The notes: a model not told the origin generated them from the sequence alone. 33,636 nucleotides of DNA from Kiritimatiellales bacterium (GCA_003230915.1 QIHI01000108.1:1-33636), one strand, 5' to 3'. Positions 15,655-25,028 are shown, counted from the stretch's first letter. A program made the numbers and translations.

Positions 15655-16863
15655 ATGAAAGTTGTACTCGCTTATTCTGGTGGTCTGGATACCACCGTCC
15701 TGTTGACTTGGCTTCAGGAAAAATATGATGCCGAAGTCATCTGCTATTGCGCCAATGTCGGCCAGGAAGAGGAGCTTGATGGCCTTGAAGAAAAGGCTCT
15801 AAAGCATGGTGCGGTAAAGTGCTATGTCGACAATGTCGAAGAGGAGTTTGCCGCCGACTATATCTATCCGATGATGCAGGCCAATGCCATCTACGAAGGC
15901 ACCTACCTGCTCGGCACCTCCATCGCCCGCCCGCTTATTGCAAAGCGTATGATCGATATCGCTATCGCCGAAGGCGCCGAAGCCATCTGTCACGGTGCAA
16001 CCGGGAAAGGAAACGATCAGGTTCGTTTCGAGCTGACGGCGTATGCGCTGAAACCCGATGTTAAAGTCATTGCACCTTGGCGGATGCCGGAAGACTTCCC
16101 GTTTGTGGGGCGTCCCGACATGATCAAATATCTGGAAGAGCGCGACATTCCGTGTTCGGTTTCCGCCTCCAAGCCCTACAGCATGGATCGCAACATGTTG
16201 CACATTAGCTTTGAAGGTGGAATTCTGGAAGACCCATGGAACGAGCCGGACGAAAACATGTGGTGTATGACCAAGCCGCTTAGTCAGGCCGCCGATGAAC
16301 CGGAAACCATTGAAGTTAGTTTTGAAAAAGGTATTCCGGTCGCGGTTAACGGTGAAAAATTCAGCCCAGCCGCCCTGCTGAAAAAACTCAACGCATTGGG
16401 CTGCGAGCATGCCGTTGGTCGCATCGATATCGTCGAAAACCGCTATACTGGGATGAAGGATCGCGGCGTGTATGAAACGCCCGGCGGCACCATTCTGCAC
16501 CACGCGCACCGCGCGATAGAATCCATTACGATGGATCGCGAAGTCATGCACCTACGCGACTCGCTCATCCCGAAATATGCCGAACTAGTCTACAACGGCT
16601 ACTGGTTCGCGCCCGAGCGCGAAATGCTTCAGGTCGCGATTAGCCAGAGTCAGGAAACCGTCACCGGCGATGTGCGCCTCAAACTTTTCAAGGGAGGGGT
16701 GCATGTCTGCGGTCGCCGGTCGCCGTACTCACTCTACAGTCCCGAACTCGTCAGTTTCGACGAGGCGGGTGGCTACGACCAGTCTGACGCCACCGGCTTC
16801 ATTAAGATCAATGCCTTGCGCCTGCGCGTCGGTGCTACGATGAAGGCGAGGAACAAGACTTAG
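15655..16863 (+). CDS. argG: Argininosuccinate synthase
   Basis: A 402-residue enzyme that joins citrulline and aspartate using ATP. The P-loop-like nucleotide motif is [15 protein letters not shown] near residues 6-20. [14 protein letters not shown] is the family signature, and [11 protein letters not shown] binds citrulline/aspartate. The [22 protein letters not shown] and [22 protein letters not shown] segments are also typical. Length fits the ~400-residue type rather than the longer E. coli form. AGGAAGG precedes the ATG. argH is not adjacent: an intrinsic terminator ends the operon here, so the lyase gene must lie elsewhere. Confidence 0.97.
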   Translation: MKVVLAYSGGLDTTVLLTWLQEKYDAEVICYCANVGQEEELDGLEEKALKHGAVKCYVDNVEEEFAADYIYPMMQANAIYEGTYLLGTSIARPLIAKRMIDIAIAEGAEAICHGATGKGNDQVRFELTAYALKPDVKVIAPWRMPEDFPFVGRPDMIKYLEERDIPCSVSASKPYSMDRNMLHISFEGGILEDPWNEPDENMWCMTKPLSQAADEPETIEVSFEKGIPVAVNGEKFSPAALLKKLNALGCEHAVGRIDIVENRYTGMKDRGVYETPGGTILHHAHRAIESITMDREVMHLRDSLIPKYAELVYNGYWFAPEREMLQVAISQSQETVTGDVRLKLFKGGVHVCGRRSPYSLYSPELVSFDEAGGYDQSDATGFIKINALRLRVGATMKARNKT

Positions 16864-16886
16864 GTTGTGAGTTTATAGTAGACCTG

Positions 16887-16920
16887 AAAAAGCGTTCCTT
16901 TTGGAGCGCTTTTTATTTTT
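16887..16920 (+). terminator. Intrinsic terminator after argG
   Basis: AAAAAGCGTTCC pairs with GGAGCGCTTTTT around a TTTT loop, with one T-G pair, followed by more T. The flanking A and T runs make it potentially bidirectional, so it may also end the convergent MscS transcript whose stop lies at 16935. Confidence 0.9.
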
Positions 16921-16934
16921 ACGGGGTCGTTCTC

Positions 16935-17867
16935 TTACGAAGGTTTTGGGCCGCCTGCATCGGGTTTCCCCTCGGCGGCATTATTATAAAATCGCTGGGT
17001 GGGATAAGCGAGATCGATGTTCGTAGTAGCGGCAAAGGCAATGAGGATATCCTTCCAGATTTGGCTTTCGGAGCTACGCCGCTTACGCGGGTCGCAGAGG
17101 TAGCGGATGGTGAGGGTAACGCCCTGATCGACGACGGAGGTCCATACGATGGGCGTGAGATGCCGGAAGTAGATCAGGAATTTACGGGCGGCTTTACGGA
17201 CTTCTCTTTCAGCCTGCTGATCGTGGATGGCAGAGTGCTGTTTGGCGATGTCTCCGAGTAACTTTTCGGCATCCTGCCAGTCACTTTCAAAGGTGATGGT
17301 GATGGGAATTTCGTTCCAGATAAAGTTAAACCCCTGAGCGTAATTGGCTAAGGCACAGGTGAAGACGAGGCCGTTTGGAATATGGATGATCCGCCCAGTA
17401 CTTTGGTCGGCATCGACCCAGTTCCCGATTTCCAATAGGCTAAATGCGAAGGGTCGTAGGTCGATTACATCCCCGGCATGTTCGCCGATTTGGATGCGGT
17501 CGCCAATGACGAAGGGTTTTCGTCCTGCAATAAAGAGCCATGCGGCAAGGTTGGTCAGCGGGTCCTTTAGAGCAATGGCCAGGCCGGCAGAGACCAACCC
17601 CAGATAGGCGCCGATGCCTGATTGCCCTTCGATCCAAATGTTGAGTAGAACAATGATGCAGATAGCAACTACGGTGTAGGTATAGGTTTTACGCGTCATG
17701 TAACGCTTGGTGGGATTTTTAATACGCTGATCCGTAATTTTTGAAAGAATCCGGAGGATGGCTACGGCGGACAGGATGACCAGAAGAGAAAGTACGGTGT
17801 GGAAGTGGATGGACGAACCTAATTCTAGGTGCTTGAGCCAGTTAGTGAATTGATTCCAGTATTCCAT
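16935..17867 (-). CDS. Small-conductance mechanosensitive channel (MscS family)
   Basis: A 310-residue inner-membrane channel that opens under membrane tension. Hydrophobic helices lie at about residues 24-43, 67-85 and 88-118. The last contains the pore-lining Gly/Ala pattern (GAYLGLVSAGLAIALKDPLTNLAAWLFI), followed directly by the beta-domain entry RKPFVIGDRIQIGEHAGDVIDL and IHIPNGLV. The cytoplasmic alpha-beta part includes ITITFESDWQDAEKLL. It is convergent with argG and divergent from lysA. AAGGAG lies nine bases before the ATG. Substrate or ligand gating beyond tension cannot be inferred. Confidence 0.93.
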   Translation of the reverse strand: MEYWNQFTNWLKHLELGSSIHFHTVLSLLVILSAVAILRILSKITDQRIKNPTKRYMTRKTYTYTVVAICIIVLLNIWIEGQSGIGAYLGLVSAGLAIALKDPLTNLAAWLFIAGRKPFVIGDRIQIGEHAGDVIDLRPFAFSLLEIGNWVDADQSTGRIIHIPNGLVFTCALANYAQGFNFIWNEIPITITFESDWQDAEKLLGDIAKQHSAIHDQQAEREVRKAARKFLIYFRHLTPIVWTSVVDQGVTLTIRYLCDPRKRRSSESQIWKDILIAFAATTNIDLAYPTQRFYNNAAEGKPDAGGPKPS

Positions 17868-18022
17868 GGGTATGGCTCCTTCCTGGGCGTGATCGAATCG
17901 GAAAATTTCTCGTTAGAAATAATCTAGCACGAAACCTTTCTTTTGCAAGGGCGAGCGATTTTACCCCGCCTCTTCATTTTTGGGCGTCCTCTAATGACCT
18001 ACAATTTATCGGTTCCGACCAT

Positions 18023-18050
18023 TGGAAATGCAGGGGGGTTGTGTATAGTC
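18023..18050 (+). promoter_or_regulatory. Promoter of lysA-dapA-dapB
   Basis: TTGGAA at 18023-18028 and TATAGT at 18045-18050 are separated by 16 bases. Transcription would begin about 20 bases before the lysA ATG at 18076, so there is no room for a lysine riboswitch in the leader. Confidence 0.6.
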
Positions 18051-18075
18051 GCGCGCATTGATTTTAGGAGTGGTG

Positions 18076-19341
18076 ATGTCAGAGAAAATTTTTCCGATGA
18101 ATAAGGATCAGCTGGAGGCGTTGACGGAGCGTTTCCCGACCCCGTTCCATATCTATGATGAAAGGGGTATTCGCGAAAATGCGCGGCGGCTGAAGGCGGC
18201 GTTTGCGTGGAACCCGGGCTTCAAGGAATATTTTGCGGTGAAGGCCGCTCCGAACCCGTATTTGATGAAGATTCTCAAGGAGGAAGGCTTTGGCTCGGAT
18301 TGTTCGTCGTACCCAGAGCTGCTTCTTTCGGAGAACGTCGGCGTGGTGGGCGAGGATATTATATTCACCTCCAACGACACACCTGCCTATGAATACGCGA
18401 AGGCGAAAGAGCTGGGTGCAATTATTAACCTTGATGACATTACCCATATTCAATATTTGGAAGATGAGGTGGGTCTGCCGGAGCTGGTGTGCTGTCGCTA
18501 TAACCCAGGGTCACTCAAGGCCGGAAATGCGATTATCGGCCATCCGGAAGAGGCGAAGTATGGCTTCACCCGCAAGCAGTTGTTCGAGGGCTACCGTATC
18601 CTGCGCAACAAGGGCGTGAAACGCTTTGGTTTGCATACGATGGTGGCATCGAACGAACTGGAGGGCTCCTACTTCGTGGAAACCGCACACCTGCTGTTCG
18701 AGCTTGTCGGGGAGCTGACTGCTGAACTAGGCATCGAATTTGAGTTTGTCAATATTGGTGGCGGCATCGGTATTCCGTACAAGCTGGAGGATGAAGCCGT
18801 CGATCTTGAAGCGGTTGGCGAAGGCATTCGAAAGCTCTACGAGGAGTGGATTATTGGTAAAAGACTCAAGCCGCTCGGCTTGCGAATGGAATGCGGTCGG
18901 ATGGTAACGGGGCCATATGGATATCTCGTTAGCCGAGTGCTACACAAGAAGAATACCTATAAGCAGTTTGTGGGACTCGATGCCTGCATGGTGAACCTGA
19001 TGCGCCCGGCTATGTATGGGGCATACCATCATATCACTGTATTGGGTAAGGAGAGCATGCCGCTAGATTATATTTGCGACGTAACCGGATCGCTTTGCGA
19101 AAATAACGATAAGTTTGCGATTGATCGGGCGATCCCTCAAGTGGATATTGGCGATCTCGTGGTAATCCATGATGCCGGTGCGCACGGCCACTCAATGGGC
19201 TTCAACTACAACGGCAAGTTACGTTCGGCGGAACTGTTGCTCCGAGAGGATGGCGAGGTCGTCCAGATCCGGCGTGCTGAAACCGTCGAGGATCATTTTG
19301 CTACATTGGATTTTGGCGGGTTAAAAAGTTTCGAGGTATAA
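18076..19341 (+). CDS. lysA: Diaminopimelate decarboxylase
   Basis: A 421-residue fold-III PLP decarboxylase that turns meso-DAP into lysine. The PLP lysine is Lys56 in YFAVKAAPNP. The glycine loop is FVNIGGGIGIPYKLE. MECGRMVTGPYG binds substrate. The cysteine contributed across the dimer lies in DVTGSLCENNDKFA, where Asn-Asn replaces the commoner E-[ST]-x after the cysteine. NPGSLKAGNAIIGHPEEAKYGF matches the arginine/glycine region. ATG at 18076 follows AGGAG by five bases; a TTG at 18058 is in frame but has no such site. dapA starts three bases after the stop, and dapB follows, forming a compact lysine/peptidoglycan operon. Confidence 0.94.
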   Translation: MSEKIFPMNKDQLEALTERFPTPFHIYDERGIRENARRLKAAFAWNPGFKEYFAVKAAPNPYLMKILKEEGFGSDCSSYPELLLSENVGVVGEDIIFTSNDTPAYEYAKAKELGAIINLDDITHIQYLEDEVGLPELVCCRYNPGSLKAGNAIIGHPEEAKYGFTRKQLFEGYRILRNKGVKRFGLHTMVASNELEGSYFVETAHLLFELVGELTAELGIEFEFVNIGGGIGIPYKLEDEAVDLEAVGEGIRKLYEEWIIGKRLKPLGLRMECGRMVTGPYGYLVSRVLHKKNTYKQFVGLDACMVNLMRPAMYGAYHHITVLGKESMPLDYICDVTGSLCENNDKFAIDRAIPQVDIGDLVVIHDAGAHGHSMGFNYNGKLRSAELLLREDGEVVQIRRAETVEDHFATLDFGGLKSFEV

Positions 19342-19344
19342 ACA

Positions 19345-20214
19345 ATGTATTTTGAAGGAACATACACCGCATTGGTCACTCCGTTTTCCGCTGACGGATC
19401 GGTCGATTTCAAAAAGCTTGAAGAGCTCGTTGAGTTTCAAATTCTCGGCGGCGTGGATGGAATTGTTCCGGCTGGGACGACCGGAGAATCGCCAACGTTG
19501 CGGACGGAAGAACATTTGAAAGTAATTCGGACTGTCATGGAGAAGTCTGCCGGTCGCTGCAAAGTTATTGCGGGTACTGGAGCCAACTCGACCGCCGAGG
19601 CCATCGAACTGACTACTGCCGCCAAGGAGTTTGGTATTGATGGAACGTTGCAAGTGACACCGTATTATAACAAGCCGAATGTTTCGGGCTTGGTGCAGCA
19701 CTTTTCCGCTGTGGCTGATCTTGGTATTCCGGTGGTGCTCTACAACGTACCCGGTCGGTCGGCCTGCGAGATTCCGTTGGAAGTGGTTGCCGAGCTATCG
19801 CAACACGAGCATATCGTTTCTGTGAAGGAAGCGGCGGGGTCGGTCCAACGGGTCATCGACATTAAAGCACAATGTGATATTGAAGTGCTCTCGGGCGATG
19901 ATTCGCTCGCACTGCCGATGATCAAAGAGGGGGCGCTGGGTGTCATTTCCGTTGCGTCGAACCTTATCCCGGCCGAAGTGGTTGCGCTGGTTTCCGCCGC
20001 GCTTGCAGAGGATTATGGAATCGCCCAGGTACGATACGACAAATATGCTCAGTTGTTTGATGATTTATTCATCGATACCAATCCGATCCCAGTCAAAGCC
20101 GCCATGGCCATGAAGGGGCTCATCGAAGAAACCTATCGCTTACCGATGTGTTCGATGACGGAGGATAAAAAAGTCGTGCTAGAAGCATCGCTCAAAAATG
20201 TAGGAGTTCTCTAA
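19345..20214 (+). CDS. dapA: 4-Hydroxy-tetrahydrodipicolinate synthase
   Basis: A 289-residue (beta/alpha)8 aldolase that condenses pyruvate with aspartate semialdehyde, the first committed step to DAP and lysine. The Schiff-base lysine is Lys161 in SVKEAAGS, the same number as in E. coli. GTTGESPTL is the pyruvate-binding segment, and YNVPGRSACEI holds the catalytic tyrosine and substrate arginine. TPYYNKPNVSGLVQHF is also characteristic. Length is standard. GAGG lies eight bases before the ATG. Its stop codon overlaps the dapB ATG by one base. Confidence 0.97.
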   Translation: MYFEGTYTALVTPFSADGSVDFKKLEELVEFQILGGVDGIVPAGTTGESPTLRTEEHLKVIRTVMEKSAGRCKVIAGTGANSTAEAIELTTAAKEFGIDGTLQVTPYYNKPNVSGLVQHFSAVADLGIPVVLYNVPGRSACEIPLEVVAELSQHEHIVSVKEAAGSVQRVIDIKAQCDIEVLSGDDSLALPMIKEGALGVISVASNLIPAEVVALVSAALAEDYGIAQVRYDKYAQLFDDLFIDTNPIPVKAAMAMKGLIEETYRLPMCSMTEDKKVVLEASLKNVGVL

Positions 20215-21026
20215 TGGCCACTAAAGTTGTAGTTCTCGGAGCGGGTGGCCGCATGGGTAAAGCCCTGATTCGCTGCATCATGGAAGAAAAGGTTCCAGGT
20301 CTAGAGCTCCATGGAGCGGTCGACCTTTGGGATGTTCCTGAGCTTGGAAAGGATGCCGGCTTGATGGCCGGCACCAAGGAAGCCGGAGTTAAGCTGATCA
20401 ACAACCTTGAAGAGGTAGGTGCGGACGCCGATGTGATTGTCGACTTTTCATCGCACTTCGGAACGGCTGGCAATGCGCCACGAATCGCGGAGTGGGGCAC
20501 GGCATGGGTGATCGGTACAACGGGTCTGAATGAAGAGGAGCTGGCCGCCATCGATGCGGCGGCGGAAAAAAGTGCTATCGTACTTTCGGGGAACATGAGT
20601 CTTGGTGTCAACCTGCTCTGCAACCTAGTCGAGGCCGGTGCTCGCGCGCTGAAAGGCAAGGGCTACGACATTGAAGTGCTCGAACGCCACCACAACCAAA
20701 AGGCGGATTCGCCCAGCGGTACCGCACTCATGCTCGGCCGTGCGGCAGCCGAAGGGTATGACTGGGATTTAAAGGATGTGCAGGTGGATGGGCGTACCGG
20801 ACTGCCGGGCGAACGACCTCAAGAGGAAATTGCTTTCCATGCCATCCGCGGCGGAGATATTGTGGGCGACCACACCGTTATGTTTGCGGGTATGGGCGAG
20901 TTACTCGAACTCTCGCACCGCGCCACCCATCGCGACGTCTTCGCCATCGGGGCGCTACAAGCTGCCGCATGGGTAGCAGGGAAAGAGCCTAAACTCTATA
21001 GCATGAAGGATGTACTGAGCCTTTAG
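20214..21026 (+). CDS. dapB: 4-Hydroxy-tetrahydrodipicolinate reductase
   Basis: A 270-residue NAD(P)H-dependent reductase acting on the DapA product. The nucleotide-binding loop is VLGAGGRMGKALIR near residues 6-19. The substrate and catalytic motif is LERHHNQKADSPSGTAL, containing the His-His and Lys of the E-x-HH-x-x-K-x-D-x-PSGTA signature. WVIGTTGLNEEEL and SGNMSLGVNLL are the other conserved segments. TAGGAG precedes the ATG, which overlaps the dapA stop. No dapD, dapE or LL-DAP aminotransferase is in the window, so the branch from tetrahydrodipicolinate to DAP is unknown here. Confidence 0.96.
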   Translation: MATKVVVLGAGGRMGKALIRCIMEEKVPGLELHGAVDLWDVPELGKDAGLMAGTKEAGVKLINNLEEVGADADVIVDFSSHFGTAGNAPRIAEWGTAWVIGTTGLNEEELAAIDAAAEKSAIVLSGNMSLGVNLLCNLVEAGARALKGKGYDIEVLERHHNQKADSPSGTALMLGRAAAEGYDWDLKDVQVDGRTGLPGERPQEEIAFHAIRGGDIVGDHTVMFAGMGELLELSHRATHRDVFAIGALQAAAWVAGKEPKLYSMKDVLSL

Positions 21027-21222
21027 GAATTTTTAAAAAGGTGGAGCCGCTCCTCGATCACCAGAATAAATAGGGTGAAATAGGGTCGGAGATTTCATGT
21101 ATACCACTACTTTCGTGAACGGTCAGAAAGAAAGTACCCCCTTAAATTAGTCTCGGAATTCGCATCGACATTGATCGGGTCGGTTTCTATATTGAGCGGC
21201 CTTGTTTAAAAGGATCTGGCGT
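21027..21222 (+). promoter_or_regulatory. Intergenic region with promoter for the lipoprotein-resB-ccsA operon
   Basis: TCGACA at 21165-21170 and TATATT at 21188-21193 are 17 bases apart and make a plausible promoter about 25 bases before the ATG at 21223. Upstream lie a short tandem repeat (AAATAGGGTG then AAATAGGGTC, near 21068-21087) and an inverted repeat TACTTTC...GAAAGTA (near 21109-21137). Either could bind a regulator. No clear terminator for dapB is seen. Confidence 0.45.
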
Positions 21223-21771
21223 ATGAAAAATGGACTTCTTTCCCTGCTTGGTTTGGTGTTGCTGTCGGCGTGTAGCCGCGAGGAAACGCAAACCTATCAA
21301 ACCCCGAAACAGCAGCGACCGGTTGCGCCCGTCATACCAGCCGCACCGCAACCGGCCGGAACCGGATTTACGGCAACCCTTCCAGAAGGCTGGGCCGAAC
21401 AACCCGGTTCAGGCATGCGCAAGGTTAGCTATTCCATCGAAGGCACCTCCATCGATTTTTACCTTATTTCGCTCTCCATGGGCGACGTGCCGAGCAACGT
21501 CAACCGCTGGCGCGGACAGGTCGGACTTGCGGATGCAACACCGGCCGCGATTGCACAAGACGTTAAAACTTTTCAGGCGGGCGGACGCGATGTGAAGTAC
21601 ATCGCGATCTACAACGAAGAAGGAGACAAGGGCATCATCGCTGCCATCGTTGATTTTTCCCCGACGTACTGGTATTTCACCGCTAAGGGTTCTGTCGATG
21701 AGCTTAAAGCCCATGCTCCTGCCATCCTGAGTTTTCTCGAATCCCTCCAGTTTGAGGGGCATAATCACTAA
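21223..21771 (+). CDS. Lipoprotein of unknown function in the cytochrome c maturation operon
   Basis: A 182-residue exported protein. Residues 1-17 are a signal sequence ending in the lipobox LSAC, so the mature protein would be lipid-anchored at Cys17. A Pro/Gln-rich linker (about residues 25-50) leads to a compact domain with FTATLPEGWAEQPGSGMRKVSY, VNRWRGQVGLADATP and a final amphipathic helix. I recognise the GW-x-E-Q-P and N-V-N-R-W-R-x-Q motifs as recurring in proteins beside ccs genes in related phyla, but know no function. ATG at 21223 follows AAGGA by eight bases. The stop overlaps the resB ATG by one base, so it is coupled to cytochrome c assembly. Confidence 0.8.
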   Translation: MKNGLLSLLGLVLLSACSREETQTYQTPKQQRPVAPVIPAAPQPAGTGFTATLPEGWAEQPGSGMRKVSYSIEGTSIDFYLISLSMGDVPSNVNRWRGQVGLADATPAAIAQDVKTFQAGGRDVKYIAIYNEEGDKGIIAAIVDFSPTYWYFTAKGSVDELKAHAPAILSFLESLQFEGHNH

Positions 21772-23189
21772 TGAAGTGGATCGTTGACTTTTTCCTCTCG
21801 CTCAAACTGACCGTGGTATTGCTCTGCTTGAGCATGGTGCTGGTGTTCGCCGGGACACTGGCTCAGGTGGACAAGGGCATTTGGACGGTGATGGATCAAT
21901 ATTTTCGGTGCTTCATCGCTGAAATCGACCTGTACGTGTTTTTCCCGCGTTCGATGGACATCCCTAACATCCGGATTCCTTTTCCCGGCGGATTTCTTAT
22001 TGGTTGGTTGCTGGTCATTAATCTTGTCACGGTACATTGGACCAGTTTCAAGGTGCAGGTGAGTGGGAGCCGCCGGATTGCGGGCATCGTGATGCTACTC
22101 CTTGGCATACTGGTGACCGTCGGCGTCATGTTTGGCTGGGGTGTGGCTCCGGTGGCATCCACGGAGAGCGATGCCTTCTGGCGAGTCTTCCTGCGCCTTG
22201 GGCGCGGCACACTCGCGGCGGTCGTGTTCTATGTGGCGTGCCTGCTGCTCTACCGCAAGCGCGCCGGCATGGTGCTACTGCACGGCGGCATCCTGTTTCT
22301 GTTGGTCGGTGAATTTGCGACAGCCCTGTTTGCCGTCGAGGCCACCATGACGATCAAGGAAGGGGAGACCATCAACTACGTCGACCGCTCCCAGCAGCTG
22401 GAACTGTCGTTTACCGATACGTCGCATCCCGATTTCGATACCACAACGGTGGTTTCTGGCGATGTGCTGAAGAATGGCGCATTCATCAAACCCGCTGGAC
22501 TTCCGTTCGACATTAGGATCAATCGCTACATGATCAACTCGAACAATCCCCAGCCGCTCCAGAAGATCTCCGAATCTCTCCGGAGTCGCTATCCGCAATA
22601 CGAAGGCTATGGCTCTCGCCTCTACGTCGCCGCGTTGCCGGAAGTCAGCGGGGCAGGAGGTGCACGCAATGCTCCGGCCGTCGATGTCGAGTTCTTCAAC
22701 CGCGCCACTGGGGATTCATTGGGGCGCTACATCCTCTCGCTCTGGTTCTATCCAAACTTTGTCAACCGTTCATGGGACATGCCGACGAACATTGCCGTGG
22801 ACGGCAAGACCTACACAACCTACTTCCGCTTTCGGCGGGAATACCTGAAATCGCCCAGCGGCAACCCGTTCTCCGTCCAGCTCCTCGACTTCGTACACGA
22901 AAAATACGAAGGCACGCAGATGCCGAAGGATTTCGCTAGTCAGATCCTGCTCGTCAACGAAGGCGACAATATCGAGCGCGAGTTACGCATCTGGATGAAC
23001 AATCCCCTGCGCTACGCCCGCCGCACCTTCTACCAGCAAGGCTATCTACCTGACGACAGCGGTACCGTTCTGCAGGTCGTCCGCAACGATAGTTGGATGA
23101 TTCCGTACCTCTCCTGCATGATCGTTTTTGTTGGCATGGCCGCGCAGTTTATCCAGTCTTTGGGTCGCTACCTAAGGAGAGATGCCTAA
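21771..23189 (+). CDS. resB: ResB/Ccs1-family cytochrome c biogenesis protein
   Basis: A 472-residue membrane protein of system II cytochrome c maturation, which with CcsA exports and attaches haem to apocytochromes outside the inner membrane. Hydrophobic segments are at about residues 7-29 (SLKLTVVLLCLSMVLVFAGT), 66-85, 101-125, 143-165 and 170-190. A large extra-cytoplasmic domain follows (about residues 195-440, with VEATMTIKEGETINYVDRS at its start) and a final helix, SCMIVFVGMAAQFIQSLG. The LTVVLL-x-G-T-x-x-Q opening is characteristic of ResB. It starts by one-base overlap with the lipoprotein gene and ends by one-base overlap with ccsA. Confidence 0.9.
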   Translation: MKWIVDFFLSLKLTVVLLCLSMVLVFAGTLAQVDKGIWTVMDQYFRCFIAEIDLYVFFPRSMDIPNIRIPFPGGFLIGWLLVINLVTVHWTSFKVQVSGSRRIAGIVMLLLGILVTVGVMFGWGVAPVASTESDAFWRVFLRLGRGTLAAVVFYVACLLLYRKRAGMVLLHGGILFLLVGEFATALFAVEATMTIKEGETINYVDRSQQLELSFTDTSHPDFDTTTVVSGDVLKNGAFIKPAGLPFDIRINRYMINSNNPQPLQKISESLRSRYPQYEGYGSRLYVAALPEVSGAGGARNAPAVDVEFFNRATGDSLGRYILSLWFYPNFVNRSWDMPTNIAVDGKTYTTYFRFRREYLKSPSGNPFSVQLLDFVHEKYEGTQMPKDFASQILLVNEGDNIERELRIWMNNPLRYARRTFYQQGYLPDDSGTVLQVVRNDSWMIPYLSCMIVFVGMAAQFIQSLGRYLRRDA

Positions 23190-24958
23190 TGCGAAAGCTC
23201 ATCACCAACATCATCGTGGTGCTTTTTGCCCTATGGTTTTTCCAGAGTGGGGTGAAACCGCCGAAGGAAACCAGCGCGGATTTCCAGCTCAATGCCTTTG
23301 CGCACCTGCCCGTGAAGTACGGCGGGCGCAAGAAACCAATCGATACACTGGCGCGTAATTTTTTGACGGTGCTGTCCGATAAGCAATCTCTCCGTATGGC
23401 AGACCGGAAGAGGATTACCGCAACGCAATGGCTGCTCGATAATATCTCCGGCCGTCCCGAAGCGATGGACTATAAGGTGTTCCGCATCGAAAACCTCGAT
23501 GTACTCTCAGGCCTCGGGCTGGAGGAGCGCAAACGGTTCCGCTATTCTTACCGCGAGCTATTGCCCAACCTTGGGAAGATCGATGCCGCCGTCCGTTCCG
23601 CCCACGGCAAGGAGGATCGCCAGCGCGATCTCTATGATAAGCAGGTCATAAAGGTAGCGAATAAGATATTCTTCTATCAAAATATGATGGCCTCGTTCGA
23701 AGACCCGACGGCAATCCCGACGGAGCAGTTGATGGCCACGGTGCAGCGCTATATTCGGTTGGAAAACTACTCGATCCCGCTCGTTATTCCGCGAACCCCC
23801 GGCAACCCAAGGTGGCGGCCGTTGATGAGCGCGCTGCTCGCCTCGCATCCGGCCATGAACGCCGTGATCGAGGGGCACGATATTTCCGTCGATCCATTGG
23901 CGCTGCATTTGAACGCGATGCTTGCGGCGTACCGAACGGGCGATGTGGAGCTATTCAACAGCGAGCTAATGGAATATGGAGCATTGCTTCAGGCCGACAC
24001 TCCCTCCGTGTTTGAAAAACTCTCCTTCGAGGTATTTTACAACCGTCTTGGCGCATTCATGAAATCCGCGTCGCTCTATCTTTTGGTCTTTGTCCTCAGC
24101 CTCTTCGGCTGGCTCTTCCGCAAGGAAGGCCTAGTCGGCGCGGCGCGTACGCTGATGGTCTGCGCGTTCATTCCACATACCTTGGCCATCATCGCCCGCG
24201 TTCTCCTTTCCGGCTACCCACCCGTCACCAATCTCTACTCGTCCGCCATCTTTATCGGCTGGGCGGCGGTCGCAGCAGGCATCGTCATCGAGCTTGTTTT
24301 TCGGAAAAAGGCGGCGGGCATGGGGAATCTGGTGGGTGGCATTGCCGGGTTTACCACACTGCTTATCGCGCACTTCCTCTCGGGCGATGGCGATACGATG
24401 GAGCAGATGCGCGCCGTACTCGATACCCGCTTCTGGCTGGCGACACACGTGATCACCATCACCCTCGGCTACATGGGGACCTTCGTCTCCGGCACCATTG
24501 CCATCTTTTATATTTTCGCCGGGCTGTTCACCCGGCGGCTAGACGTAGAGACCGGCGAAAACCTGTATCGCATGATGTACTCCACCACTTGCTTTGCGCT
24601 GTTGCTCAGCTTTGTCGGCACCGTGCTCGGCGGATTGTGGGCGGATGATTCGTGGGGGCGCTTCTGGGGTTGGGATCCTAAGGAAAACGGCGCGCTGATG
24701 ATCGTTATCTGGAACGCCATTATGCTGCATGCACGCTATGGAAGAATGGTGACCCCGCGCGGTTTCGCGCTCATGGCCGTGGGCGGGAACATCGTCACGG
24801 CGTGGTCGTGGTTCGGTGTCAATCAGCTTAGCGTTGGGCTGCACTCCTACGGTTTCACTGAATCCGCCAGCTTCTGGCTGATGGTTTTCTGCGCCTCGCA
24901 GTTCGCCATCATTCTGCTCGGCGCCGTTCCCCTCCGGTGGTGGCGAAGCAAACAATAA
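23189..24958 (+). CDS. ccsA: CcsA-family cytochrome c assembly protein with large N-terminal domain
   Basis: A 589-residue haem-handling membrane protein. After an N-terminal helix (residues 5-20), residues ~25-290 form an extra-cytoplasmic domain not found in minimal CcsA. The multi-helix core then follows. The tryptophan-rich haem-binding loop is GGLWADDSWGRFWGWDPKENGALM. Candidate axial histidines lie in FIPHTLAIIARV, ATHVITITLGYMG and GLHSYGF. ATG at 23189 overlaps the resB stop; an in-frame ATG at 23093 lies inside resB and is rejected. The 3' end is unusual: its last 105 bases recur 1,431 bp downstream (26285-26389), 36 of them identical, suggesting the present C-terminus was supplied by an inserted element. 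Confidence 0.93.
   Translation: MRKLITNIIVVLFALWFFQSGVKPPKETSADFQLNAFAHLPVKYGGRKKPIDTLARNFLTVLSDKQSLRMADRKRITATQWLLDNISGRPEAMDYKVFRIENLDVLSGLGLEERKRFRYSYRELLPNLGKIDAAVRSAHGKEDRQRDLYDKQVIKVANKIFFYQNMMASFEDPTAIPTEQLMATVQRYIRLENYSIPLVIPRTPGNPRWRPLMSALLASHPAMNAVIEGHDISVDPLALHLNAMLAAYRTGDVELFNSELMEYGALLQADTPSVFEKLSFEVFYNRLGAFMKSASLYLLVFVLSLFGWLFRKEGLVGAARTLMVCAFIPHTLAIIARVLLSGYPPVTNLYSSAIFIGWAAVAAGIVIELVFRKKAAGMGNLVGGIAGFTTLLIAHFLSGDGDTMEQMRAVLDTRFWLATHVITITLGYMGTFVSGTIAIFYIFAGLFTRRLDVETGENLYRMMYSTTCFALLLSFVGTVLGGLWADDSWGRFWGWDPKENGALMIVIWNAIMLHARYGRMVTPRGFALMAVGGNIVTAWSWFGVNQLSVGLHSYGFTESASFWLMVFCASQFAIILLGAVPLRWWRSKQ
24865..24900 (+). repeat. 36-bp direct repeat, left copy (inside ccsA)
   Basis: This copy, beginning CGCCAGCTTCTGG, is identical over 36 bases to 26296-26331. 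It encodes ASFWLMVFCASQ of CcsA. It is the candidate attachment core of the element between the copies. Confidence 0.9.
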
Positions 24959-25028
24959 AATAGGATAGACACCTTTTTCCCGTCATCAATGTTGAATGTT
25001 GAGACCTGACCTTGATGCCCTGAAATCC

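Noticed and set aside
18045-18075. Lysine riboswitch upstream of lysA
   Set aside because: The likely transcription start is only about 20 bases before the start codon, far too short for the aptamer.
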